Shown piece after piece: positions 42,601 through 53,737 of a stretch of 64,000 bases of DNA. The translations under genes were made by a program, and so were the position numbers. The first letter of the stretch is position 1, and every line of letters starts with the position of its first letter. Origin of the DNA: Cinnamomum chago (taxonomy: Eukaryota > Streptophyta > Magnoliopsida > Laurales > Lauraceae); NCBI GenBank assembly GCA_038049695.1, contig CP142460.1, forward strand, positions 26,496,001 through 26,560,000, given 5' to 3'. The notes beneath the pieces were generated by a model that ran no database searches, was not told the DNA's origin, and saw only the letters and a program-made list of their open reading frames with translations.

Positions 42601-44735
42601 TCCTTCAAGAGGTTGATCCTCCTCATTTGCTAGGGATGTGTCTGCAGCAAAGTGGTCATCCTCAGTAATTGTGTTGCACTGAGCATATTCGGGGAACAAG
42701 TCCTGAACGGCATCGAGCAACTTTTCTTCTTTATCGAACATTTTATCGGTCCAGACATCACCTATGAAGTTGGGTATCTGGGACCAATTGACTAGATTTT
42801 CGTTGAATACATCATTAGCTGAAGCCTCTTCACAATGATCAGTCGGGAGTGGTGTGAATTTTGATGTCACGGTCTCAAGAGACAAAGTCTGAGAAGGTGA
42901 CATCTCAATGGAAGTCACTTGAGAAGAAGTAGCTCCAGAAGATTTACTGCCAGATGTGGTCTGAGAATAAGCGGCCCCAGCAGATAAGGCTTCAAGGAAC
43001 TATCATCCTGAACTATCACATTACAGGTCGCTTCGATAGGAGACATCCTCAGAATGGACTATTGGGAGTCGGACTCATCCTCAGATGTAAGAGGATCGTC
43101 TATCCAATAGTTTTCTCCATTTTCAGGAGTTAAGGGAGGAGGTACCTGTTGGTCTTCAGGGACTTTCAGTTATGGATTTTGGTTGCGACAAGCTCGTTAA
43201 TGCGATCTTGCTCTTGTTCTAGGGCAAGAAGTTACAGGATCCTCACATATTCTTCAAGATTAGGCATGGAAATCTTCTTCTTCGTCTGCTCCTTGTGGTT
43301 CAACATGGTCCGGTTCCACTGGAGCAATGGCAGGTGCTAGGTCAACGACATTTTCTTGAACAACCTCTTGGCCTTTTTCATCATCAAACCAGGATCCTTG
43401 TGGCTGTAAGGGGTTATACCAGATTACTGGCATAAGGTGAGTTTCAGGAACCCATTCTTCATTGGAGAGGTATTCTTCTATTTCAAGGCATTCCTCCCAT
43501 TCATCGGTGTCACTGGACTCGTATCCATTCATGGAGAATCAAACTACCGAATTGCAAGAGTATGATGCCCCCTGCGCAGTTTCATCTTTGAATTGAGGTG
43601 GCATGAAATCACTGAGAGTGAATTTTCTTACCGCCTTTGAAGTGACGGGAAAGGACTTTTTTGTTGCCCCCAGTGAAGTGGTAGAGGAAGTCTCTGCCTT
43701 TTCATGGACTTCTTGTTTTGGTTGAGCTTTCTCTACTATTTGAGCTTGTGGAGATTTCTCTTAGCTTGCCTTCGCTATTAAGCTATTGGCTTTATTTTGA
43801 CAACCTCCCAGCTTCATCTTCTATGAGATCAGGATGCACCCATATGGGTTGTCCGTCCGATGCTGTGTAAGGAACCAGCTCTTGGGATGTTTGAATTATT
43901 TTTATTACCTTGAAGGAAGTGGTGATCTTCTTCTTTGGTGATTCGGATGTTTGTCCACATTGACACTATGTTAACAGAGGCAAACCCGTAGTTTTTGTCA
44001 AAGGTGATGACTCTGTTTTTCTACATCTCGTTAATCTTTTCTCTCACAACAAAGCATTGATTGAGGGGATACGAGATCATTTGGTGGTATGGACAATGCG
44101 GAGGATCATTGGTTTTTCCAACATCTCTCGGTCTTTTAGGGTCGGGAAAGGTGAGTTTACCATTTTCCATGAGAGCCCTGAAGATTTTATCCACATCTTC
44201 ATTAAACGAGTATTTATTTTCTAATCACTCTTTGAAGGCATCAGAGAGTTCAGGTCTCTTACCTGCAGCTTTGCTTTCAACTTTCTTTGGTGGCTGAGGA
44301 GCTGATTTGGTTTGCACATTACGGACCTCTTTTTTCTTTAGTTTTGAGGTTGCAATGGCGGTGGGTTCCTTTCTTGATGACTTCTGACTATTGAGGTCTT
44401 TGATCACTATTTCAGCCTCCATGGAAGCTTCTAGGAGTTCTCTCAGGTTTTTTCATTTGTTGTCGATAATCATGAGACAGATCCTTGCTCTTATGTTGTT
44501 ACGGCAAATGTCGACTAGCGACACTTGTGGCAGCACATCCGAGCATTTATATGCCATAGCATTCCACTTGTGAATGAAGTTGTAAGTTAACACATTCTCT
44601 CCCTATTTTAGGCTGCAGAGCTGAGTCATAGTAGCAGGATAGTCCTCGCCTTTGAAGTGAGTCAGGAAGCGCGTCTCTAGCATGGCCCAATTTTGGATGG
44701 AGTCCTCTGGCAGAGTGGAGTACCAATCAAAGGTC
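42600..44735 (-). pseudogene. gag: gag C-terminus and acidic linker of copy D
   Basis: Reads FDWYSTLPEDSIQNWAMLET at 44700-44760 through the Lys-rich middle (PQPPKKVESKAAGKRPELSD) and the YCPYH-type motif to the acidic linker (WYNPLQPQGSWFDDE, NLVNWSQIP). It has many stops and frameshifts. At about 42600 the linker (DQPLEG) is joined to the RNase H region, omitting what corresponds to about 2930-6310 of copy A: protease, RT and the first part of RNase H. Confidence 0.85.
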
Positions 44736-44750
44736 GTACCTGTCGGATGT

Positions 44751-46020
44751 GAATTTTGATCCCCCCAAGGAGGGAAATCGTTATTCATCTATATGTGTTA
44801 TTTAAATTTTACATTGAAAATGAGGGTTCCGACTACCCTCAAAATCAACGGATAACGATCGCCAGCTATGGTAACGGCCGTAACACCGTTCTTCGCCAAA
44901 AGCCAAAGAAAAATGGAAGAAAATAAATGGGTGGGTTCTTCCTCTCGTCTAATGTGCTGCCAGCAACACACGACGGTTTTCCTGTCACATTAATTTGGGT
45001 CTCTTTGGGTCTCTTTGATATTGGGTCAATTCAGTGTTATGAGTTAAAGTCCAAATAAGGTTAATCCTCACATAGCAAAATCATGGTATATCCAAGTGAA
45101 ATGAAATAATTAAAATAAAGAAAATAAAGAGGGGGAGGTACCAAATATTTAAGAAAAGGATCGGCCCCGTTCCCGGGTAGCCCCTTCTAATCCCTTGGCA
45201 AAATAGGGTTTAAAGGCTAACTTTTCAAATCAAAATGATGATGCAAATGAGACTTTGACTTGTGATTTCTGTGTTTTTTCGTATGCGATACACGAGTGAT
45301 AAAGTGAAAAGCCAATGGGCTGTAATTAATTGAAGGTGGCCGATGGGCCGAAATTGATTTGGAGGGTGGCCAATGGGCCAAAATAAAAATATGCAAAGTG
45401 TATGAAATCACTCGTCTCATCTTATTACTCTCATTTATTCAATTTAAGAAATCAGTTCTTCATTCCCTTTTATCATTAAGTTCGATTAAATATCTCGCAC
45501 CTGAGGTGGAGGAAGAAATAAAGGAAAAATCCTTTTGGGTTGATTTTGTTGGTTTTATAGTTTTTAGGGATTTTTTATATTGGGCTAGAAGGGCCTAACT
45601 AGGGGATTTTTACTTGGATTTACATGATTAGTGCGTTATTACTGATCATCGGATTAAGCCTAACCTAAGGTCCTAAACCGCTCACATCAGCTCTCCCGGT
45701 CCCCTAATGGAACAAGAAAAGTGATGGGACGAAGCCTAATGCTCTTACCTTTCTAATGAGAGAAGTCTGATTTATTCCTAGGGTGTTAATAGCCTAAGTT
45801 TGATAATTGCTATGCCTAAACAATTTGGTTGAGTATGGTCTTAATTGATTTGGTTTGTTTTTATTTATGTTGAAGGTTGGTTAAGAGTGATCTAGGGATG
45901 TTTTAAAATGTCGATTAATGTGTTTTTAAATATATTAAGGTTCTGTTTTAGTTGTTGAAGGTTCTGGAGTTTCAAGTTTTACTTCGAATGATGAAGAGAT
46001 GTCGAAATCAGTGAAACAGG
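44751..46020. other. left part of element G, no gene seen
   Basis: A/T-rich DNA with TGGCCGATGGGCC / GGCCAATGGGCC short repeats near 45330-45380. No reading frame with a recognisable product. Confidence 0.5.
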
Positions 46021-46031
46021 GGTGATGGAGG

Positions 46032-46803
46032 ACTTGGGCGCACCTGTGGTTGCGCTTAGGTCCTCTGGTTGACTTGGGCACATAGATAGTGACGCCCAAG
46101 TGTCGGGTCTCGTGTGGCTTGGCTGGTGGTGATGAATCGACTTGATCTTTGGAGTTCATATGGTTTCTATTTGATGCAAGTCTCTGTTTTGGTGTTGTTT
46201 TAGGTTCTGGATCAATTTTATCTTAATGACTTAAGTCCAGAACTCGAAATGTAACCAAGATTCACAACTTGGGCTAGACAGGAAACCTGGGCTCACCTGT
46301 GTGTGCGCCTAGGTGTTTCTGTGAACTTGGGCGCACCTGTATGGGCGTGCAAGTGGTGCCTTGATGTTCTTCGCTCGTCCGACTTTGGTTCGAGGTTCCG
46401 GATTGGTTTAAGTTAACGAAATCTTTAATTTCTAGGTTGTTGTTGGTTCGGTAAGGATTCTGAGATGTTGATTGAGGTCGAGGTTGGAAGTGAATAGTGA
46501 TTCGGTGGTCTCAGGGAATGGAGATGAACTTGGGCGCACCTGTGGTTGTGCCTATGTTTCCTGGGTGACTTGGACGCCACCACAGGTTCGTCTGTTTTGG
46601 TTCTCTCCGGGATTCTTTCACTTAGGCTTGGAGTTTCAGGTGATCTATGTTAATAAATTTATATCTTGGGTTGGTCTTGAGTCTATAAACCTTAAATGTG
46701 GTAGTGGTTTGTGTTCGGGAGTTGAAGTGCAACCGAACCGCGCTCCGGGATTGGAACAAGAAGTGCGCCCAGGTTCCTGGGGTAACTATAGGGGTGCCCA
46801 AGT
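46032..46803. repeat. paired ACTTGGGCGCACC hairpins, left cluster of element G
   Basis: Units at about 46032, 46072, 46284, 46323, 46527, 46568 and 46762. Each joins ACTTGGGCGCACC to TGCGCCCAAGT-like sequence through a short loop. Members of a pair start 39-41 bp apart, and pairs recur every 235-252 bp, so it is a decayed higher-order tandem repeat. Confidence 0.8.
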
Positions 46804-46939
46804 GTCTGCCTGTTGGGTGATTCCGGGTTCGTCCAATTCTAGAGTGTTTCTAAGTCGGATTCAGGTATTCAATCTCGTTCCTTGGTTGAGAGAATGTCTT
46901 TCTTCTCTTGGTATGGTTTGGTCTTATTGTCTTTAATTA

Positions 46940-47560
46940 GGTTTTGATTGGGGGTCTTAATTAGGGATTGGTGACTGGGGCTTTGTTCGGTAGGGTTTGA
47001 TTAATTAGGGGTTTTAGCTAAGGTGTTTTTATTAGGGTTGATTTATTAGGGTTTAATTAATTGTTGTTTGGAAATTAGGATTCAGGTCAATGGTTTTAAT
47101 TAAGATTGATTTAGGTGTTTTAATTAGATGTTTTTAATTAATGTTAAATTAGGTGTTTTGATTAAGATATTATTTTTTTAAGTGTACTAATTTGCTTAGG
47201 CACAAATTCGATAACCTAAGTTTATGTACTTACTATCGACTCTTTTTTGGATGTTTCTATTTCTTTTAATTTTTTGTTCTCTCCCCTAATTACTAAAAAG
47301 ATGAGAAGGGAAGAGTTTTATGGTTTTGTGATTTTTTTGGTATTTTATGTAATAACAATGCAACCTAACCTAAAGAACAACTTATGATCCTCTACTTCGT
47401 GTCTATTGGTCTAATTCTACTACTTCTTCTTTGTGGACTTTTCTATTTCTTTTAATCTTTTTTGTTCTCTTCTCTAATTACTAAAGAGCAAGATGAGAAG
47501 GGAAGTGTTTTATGATTTTATGATTTTTTTTTGGTATTTTATGCAATTTATCCTAGGCGT
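46940..47560. other. AT-rich stretch of element G
   Basis: Runs of TTAATTAGGG/GTTTTAATTA motifs near 46950-47170 and a duplicated segment (TTTCTATTTCTTTTAATC... near 47256 and 47440). No gene seen. Confidence 0.5.
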
Positions 47561-47809
47561 CTACACAACTTAGGCGCCACTGTGTGTCTCCCCTGCGGAT
47601 TGTGATGCGCTTACAATTTTCTACGATATTCCAATTCGATTTTTGACACTTCGTGACTAAATATAAGGTCCTAGTATGAATTGTTGATATAATAACCTTC
47701 GGATTCGGAAGTAATGACACGAAGACCAAAGTCCAAGAGGCGGGTCTCTTTGGCAGGAACTTGGGCACACCCACAGTGGCGCCCAAGTGGACTGCCTTTT
47801 TTTTCTTTA

Positions 47810-48395
47810 CCTTTTGGTAATATATCTCGGTATTCCTTCAATTCCTTTTTGGGAAGGTATAGATGTATACCAAGTCAATGCATCCCCGATTAATGATTCC
47901 TGAAAATAGTTTATAAGCATGGAGTCATTGTCAGCAATGGCACGACATTTGTTGTTGGATGAGACTAGATGGTGTTGAGGGTCAGTTGTCCCATCATAAG
48001 GTATGAATTTAGGAGCCCTAACAGGGAAAGGTGACTTCTCCTTTTCTTCTTTTTTGGTGAAATCATAGAAACCTAGCTATTTTCCAATTGAGCTTGAGGA
48101 CTTCTTCTTAATTTCATTTTTAAGCTCCTCTACATTTTTTTGCAATTCTTTAAATGCTAAAGGATCTAGGTATTGAATTGTCTGTGGTTGGTATGCTCCT
48201 TGTGGTTCTAGTGGAGCAGGAGCGTAGATTGGCTCCTGGAACTGGTCCTGGGGATATGGTTGCTGAATAGGATGATAGCTTTGGTTCAATTGAGTTCCTC
48301 CATAAGCAACCGACTATCCTCTATACGGGTCAACCATCGGGCTCGAGGTGGGCAGTCGATATGCCTGCGGATAGCGTGGCTCGTCTCCCTGGCAC
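47810..48395 (-). pseudogene. gag: gypsy gag N-terminal remnant in element G
   Basis: Read on the minus strand: a Gln/Pro-rich start (HPIQQPYPQDQFQEPIYAPA), a Lys-rich stretch, then a gag core FIPYDGTTDPQHHLV, INYFQESLIGDALTWYTSIP. The pattern (YDGT-DP-HL ... YFQ-SL-G-AL-WY) is the retrotransposon gag fold of gypsy elements. Two stops (near 48318 and 48077) interrupt it, and the rest of gag and all of pol are missing. Hairpin repeats lie at both edges (47758 and 48389). Confidence 0.72.
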
Positions 48396-49612
48396 ACACA
48401 GTTGCGCCCAAGTGTTTCCCTGCACCTTTCTTCCTCTTTTGTTTCTTTTCTCAATGCTTTTCGCACGATTTGGAATGCAAAATTACAGATCCGAAGGTCC
48501 CGATATCAATATGTATGAAAACGAATTCGGACCTAAGAAATAAAATACGCTTTATATGAAAATCAGGGTTTAAAACCCACGCAGACACTTGGGCGCACCC
48601 TTAGTTGCGCCCAAGTGCTCTGCTGCACTTTTTTTTTCAGATTCGGATTTTCCTTAATGAAAATGAGATGGATGCAAAGTCTACCCTAATCACAATTTCA
48701 GAATGCTAAAAATGATGCAGATCTACATAGTAGGAATGATCCTAAGCATATTACTAATGATAGATGATTGCTAAGTATTAGATCTACTGAAAGGCACTAC
48801 TACTAATGCAGATCTACGATGCATGCATGATTCTAAGCATGTATCTAACCATTAATGATGCTGAATATCAATTGAAGAAAACCTAATCTAGAAATACCGG
48901 TTTGATTTGTATCCTTCAAGTCCTAGATCGAAGCTCTCGCGCAAATCCATGGCTTTTGGAAGCTTTCTTCATTGCTTATCTTAGAAACCAGAAAGCTTCT
49001 TCTTTTCCTTCCTTCTAGATCTAAAGCTCTCACTTTGGTTATGGTGGCTACTCTCTTTTTCTCTCTTTTCTTCTAGTTTTTCTATTCTTTTTTTTGGTAG
49101 CCTCCTTTGTAAATGGTATAAGAGATCCTTATATAAGGGTTTTCTCGTGAAGAAGGGGTTAGGGCTACTGTTTGCACGAACATCTAAAAGTTTCACGCAA
49201 ACCAAGGTAGCTTTAGGGTTTCGGGAACTTGGGCGCACACATAGGTGCCCCCATGTTGGTCTAGTGACTTGGGCGCACACACAGGTGCGCCCATTTCTTA
49301 TTTTGGGGCTAAGTGGGCTTAGGGTTCAATTCGGATTGTTTTCGGATCAAATTTGGACCGAAACAGAGGAAACTGGACTTAGGCACACTTGTGGGGCGCC
49401 CAAGTGGATTTCAGAACTTGGGCACACACACAGGTGCGCCCATGTTATCTTTTGGGTCGAATGGGCTTGGGGTTTGGTTTTGGTCTGTTCCCTGGGCTGA
49501 AATTGGGTTGGAACTATGAAGAGTGGAGCGGAACCAACCTAAATATGCACTAAAGTGCTTTCTAGGGCAACCAGGGACTTGGGACTTGGGCGCACCTAGA
49601 TTGACACCCAAC
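48389..49612. repeat. ACTTGGGCGCACC hairpins, right cluster of element G
   Basis: Units near 48389, 48587, 49228, 49267, 49377, 49417 and 49584; 47566 and 47758 are isolated members. The best, 48587-48618, pairs CTTGGGCGCA with TGCGCCCAAG exactly. The 39-40 bp pair spacing of the left cluster recurs at 49228/49267 and 49377/49417. Confidence 0.8.
48620..49220. other. element G stretch without gene
   Basis: Holds GATGCAGATCTAC repeats near 48715-48815 and pyrimidine-rich tracts near 49000-49090. The region could be a leader or an LTR. No product recognised. Confidence 0.45.
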
Positions 49613-50141
49613 TGTGTCCCTGATGCGGGACCGCTTGTGTAGTCTTCCGAGGGCCATATCTTTTGATTCGTAGGTCGGAATTCGACGTTCCACATATCGC
49701 CGGAAAGCTCTTGGACTGTAGAATCTGTTGCCTCATACACCCGAACAGTCATAGGTCAGGAAAAGTAAGGGATACTTGGATCAATGATTCTAACCTCCTG
49801 ATTCAAGTTATTCGTATTGTACTTAGGCAAACTATGTGTAACCTCTTTAGGAACAACCTGAGTGTGTTCTATGTAGTCTGGAAGGGGCTTGGGTAGTGTC
49901 GTAGTCCATTCCTTGTCTGAATAGTGGGTTGAACTCGAGATCCTGACGCGATTCGGCCTTTTCTCTCACAATTTCTATGAATCATCGAACTAAGTCTAAA
50001 ATTATCAACAAGCATCTTCATCGTCATTAATTAATCTGAATTATGCCATTAACCATTCAATTATGGGTGAAATGGGGGCATCGTTATATATGATAAGTGT
50101 TTAAGGCTATCATAGGGAGCCAAATGAGGTGTCTAAGTACC

Positions 50142-51694
50142 TTTTAGGGTACTTGCAAAGAGACGGATCCTAAGGGCATCTTGATCCGCGATAGCTCCCG
50201 TCAGGATTTTGAAGTGGATGACGCGCTGTCTGGCTGATCCTTTCCCCGTATATGTTTTGTAGGGAAAGGGACCGAGTCCATCCATAAGGGATATGGTGGC
50301 TTGATCCCATGCTCCTTGAGTGTATCCTCTTCTCTTGCTTTGGCAAGGATGTCATCCACGTCATTTTTGGTAAGGGCGCGTGACTCATTGTCTTCTCCAT
50401 TTACCTCGTCATCTTGATGATTTGGAGGAGGTTCATTATTTACCTAATGCTGAAAGGCGAGAAGAAGGTTCTCCATCAGAGACTCAATCCTCTGCCGACC
50501 TTGCTCCAATTGTTGGATGCATGCGATCACGTCATCTTGAGGTGGATTCTGAGGTGGTTCATAATTCGTTGCCAGGACGTTCATCCCTTGGGATTTGAAC
50601 GAGGAAATCGTCCTAGTGACTAAGCTGGGGCTCATTCTTTTGGATGAAGAGCTCGAGGAAGGATTACTCCGCTATCCTTGGCTTGAAGGAGCAGGGGATT
50701 CTTCCGGATGCCTTCGTGTTCGAGAGACACCGCGAGTCACCGGATGTCGGACATGAAGTTTGGTTGCTGACTTCTGGCGTCTTTTGGTTTTTCCAACCAT
50801 ATGGACAGTAGCAACTTGGTCAAGTCTTTCTTTTTCGACCCATTTTTTAGAGACCTGAAGTGTAGAATGTCGAGTCCTCTGCTTCTCTAGTCTCTTTTAT
50901 TGATATGACGTGCGGCAGCATATAAGACGGGCAATTTGAGCTTCGGTCAGCTCTGGCTAGGCTTTGGCAATGAAGGATGTACTCCCTCGAGTGCTGTAGC
51001 CGAGCCTGTCTTCTTTGAAGCTAGGCATGGACAGGATCCGAACCTCGTCCTTTAACTATCGTAGCGAAGTTTTGAATTTTTTGAGTTTGGCCCCTGTAGA
51101 GATGAAGGATCGAATCGAATGAGTGTAGGCCGTGGCAGATTCTTGCAGAGGCCTTGTGATGCACGATTTGATTTTGGGCTTGTTCGAACAAGCCGACTGG
51201 CATTGAGTTGATTTCTTTGTCAGGTGAGAGGCGGGTCTCTTTTTCTTTATGTAGGCGAGAGGGTAGAACCGGTTCTCCTTAAGTGGGGCCAGGTATGCTG
51301 GCCTTGTGGATGCTTGGGACCTTCTTTGTTTTGGTGAAGGTTTTGGGGACCAAGTCTTGGGATTGACTTGGCTGCTTGTAGGTCGAGGCTTCGTGGGAGT
51401 GCCGCAGGCTTCGGGTTTCTTAACGCTTGCCTTCGGTGTCATGGCAGTGACACGTTGAGAGGCAATTTTCTGCTTTTTAGCAGGTGCAATTTCTTCTACG
51501 GGAAGTGGGAATGGTCCTAGTGTCCCGAAAACGATGGTCCGGGGAGTGGAGGTCTACCTGGTGTTTAGAGAGCTGCTAAGAGAGATGACGCTTCTGCAGC
51601 TGGCAAGCTGCTTGTGAGTGCGCGTGTTTTGCTTCTGTTGAAGCATGAGTTGGTACTTGCTTTCGTCAAAAGTAATGGTCAAAGAAGCTGCCAT
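50142..51694 (-). pseudogene. gag: gag N-terminal half of copy D
   Basis: ATG at 51694-51692 opens with MAASLTITFDESKYQ, the likely natural Gag start of the family, which is outside the window for copy A. It continues through the Ser/Arg-rich region (SLVTRTISSFKSQGMNVLAT, IQQLEQGRQRIESLMENLL) to the gag core, where element G cuts it at 50137-50141. Several nonsense codons and frameshifts break it. It gives the missing first part of copy A by comparison. Confidence 0.8.
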
Positions 51695-51839
51695 TGTTAG
51701 GTTTGAAAAAATTCTGAAACAAGACCACATTCATGAGTAATCATAAGAATATAATTATCATAAACGGGAAAAACTATGGTTTTATCTTTTCAAATCGCTC
51801 GAGGGACACAGTCCGACCCAAGCGACATGAAGAAGGCAA

Positions 51840-52620
51840 AAGGCCATAGAAGGTACAATTGTTTTGATTGCAAGTACGGTAGGCCCGGAATGGGCATTCC
51901 AGTGACTGCTAGAAGCAATTGTAAACCTTAATTCAAATCACCGAGAAACAAGGCTCACTTGAGGTAAGATGAATATGAGGTTGGAGGTACAAATGTGTCA
52001 GTCGCGAATACAGTAAACCCGAAAGGGCGTACTAGCAACGCTAGGAACAAATGTTGGAGAGAAAAAGTGTGTCGGTCGTGAATACAGTAGACCCGAAAGG
52101 GCGTACTAGCACCTCTAGGCACAAATGTTGGAAATTACATCCATGGAATGGACACAAGATCGAATTTTTGAAAGGCTAAGAATGGATTCATCAAAGAGAG
52201 CAAATTGTTTTCCGATCCGAAATCCGACTCAAACATTTATGCGAACTTCGTTCCAAAAGGGAAGAGATCAAGATTTCTCAAATCTGAACCAAAAAGTGAT
52301 GGAAGTTTAAAAGGTCAAAATCGAATTCGTCAACAAAAGCAAATGGTATTCTGATCAGAAAGCCGACTCAAACAGTTCTGTGAGCTTCGTTCCGAAAGGG
52401 AAGGGACCAAGATTTCTCGAATCTGAACCCAAAAGTGACGGAAGTTTTTTTTTTTAAATGTCAAAATCGGATTTGCAAAGAGAGCAAATGGTATTCCGAT
52501 CCAGAAGCCAACTCAAACATTTCTACGAGCTTCGTTCCGAAAGGGAAAGTACCAAGATTTCTCGAATCTGAACCCAAAAGTGATGGAAGTTTTGTTTGTA
52601 AGATTTCTCTTTTTTTTATT
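51840..52620 (-). repeat. leader repeats of copy D, set 1
   Basis: Two copies of a GTCGGTCGTGAATACAGTAG / CCCGAAAGGGCGTACTAGC unit (about 52000-52125) and three of a unit with CAAACATTTCTACGAGC and CCAAGATTTCTCGAATCTGA (about 52140-52590, period near 130 bp). They lie between the primer-binding site and gag. Confidence 0.75.
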
Positions 52621-52889
52621 TTTTTTGAAAGAAAAATCTAAAGATTGAAGAGTACACCTAGGCTTCCTAATTCGGTCTTATGAAACCTCAATTGATAGAA
52701 TAGCCCCTAGGTAAGGGTAGGATTACTTAATGAACCTGTTTGGAGGACCCTTGCCTAAAACAGTCTGGTTGTCTCCACACTCTAGATAAGGCTTTTCTTG
52801 AATCAATCGTGGTCAAAGAACACAATTGGTATGACCTTTAGTGATCTTTGCCTCTTTTTTCTTGGAAGATCTCTAGCGGACTCATCAAA

Positions 52890-53515
52890 GAGTAAAGATG
52901 GCCCATTCCTAGATACAAACGATTTCATCAAACATTTCTGCGAGCTATTGAGTTCAAAGAGGAAAGGATCAAGGTTTCTCAAAGTTGAACCCAAATATGA
53001 GAAATCTGAATTTTTTTTGTTTTTTTTTTCTTGTTTTGGAAGATCCCTAACGGACTTATCGAAGAGAAAATTTCTACGAACTATCGAGTTCAAAGAGGAA
53101 AGGATCAAGGTTTCTCAAAGTTGATTCCAAAATGAGAAATCTGAAATTTTTTGTTTTTTTTGTTTTTTTTTTGTTTTGGAAGATCCCTAATGGACTCATC
53201 GAAGAGAAACGATGGCCCATTCCCTGATACGAACGATTGCATCAAACATTTCTGTAAGCTATCGAGTTCGAAGAGGAAAGGATCAAGGTTTCTCAAAGTT
53301 AAATCCAAAAATGAGAAATCTGAAATTTTTGTTTGTTTTTTTTTTCGTTTTGGAAGATCGCTAACAGACTCATCGAAGATAAATGATGGCCCATTCCCCA
53401 ATACGAACGATTGCTTCAAACATTTCTGCGAGCTATCAAGTTCGAAGAGGAAAGGATCAAGGTTTCTCAAAGTTGATTCCAAAATGAGAAATCTGAAATT
53501 TTTAATTTTTTTTTA
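52890..53515 (-). repeat. leader repeats of copy D, set 2
   Basis: Four copies, three full and one shortened, of a unit with GGACTCATCGAAGAG, CAAACATTTCTGCGAGCTA and GGATCAAGGTTTCTCAAAGT, ending in a T-run; the period of full units is about 180 bp. It is related to set 1 through CAAACATTTCTGCGAGC. Reading frames across it are artefacts of the repeat. Confidence 0.78.
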
Positions 53516-53715
53516 AGAAAGAAAGAGTGGAAATAAAATTCAAAGATAGAATTAGAGATTTCCCAAAAAAAGTCCTCTCATTCTTTTCTAGATGCAATAT
53601 CCAACATAGGCCACCACTTAGAAAGGGGCCAAGGAATCTAGAAAAGAAGTAAAAGCATAAAGCATAAATATGAATGCAAACATTTCTTTTCTAAGCATAT
53701 ATTCTCAAACGAACG

Positions 53716-53735
53716 GGTCCCATTGGGTGTACCAG
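53716..53735 (-). other. primer-binding site of copy D
   Basis: Three bases after the LTR end, the minus strand reads TGGTACACCCAATGGGACC. The TGG start fits the CCA end of a tRNA. I cannot name the tRNA from memory. Confidence 0.6.
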
Positions 53736-53737
53736 CT

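Larger units (their letters stand above)
44741..50136 (-). mobile_element. element G: 5.4 kb insertion in copy D gag with 5-bp TSD GTACC
   Basis: GTACC lies on both sides (44736-44740 and 50137-50141), and gag of copy D reads across when the insert is removed. Read on the minus strand it starts TTAGACACCTCATTTGG and ends CACATCCGACA, as an LTR element with a mutated TG start would. It has no pol. It holds a gag remnant (47810-48395) and about 16 hairpin repeats. I could not find two matching LTRs by eye, so it may be a giant solo LTR, a heavily deleted element or a composite. Confidence 0.7.

Noticed and set aside
46472-46936. 154-codon frame in element G
   Set aside because: It overlaps hairpin repeats, has no recognisable domain, and no counterpart elsewhere.
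46032-49612. Hairpin repeats of element G as a CRISPR or integron array
   Set aside because: Eukaryotic context, degenerate arms and no associated genes. They are better seen as decayed tandem repeats of an LTR element.
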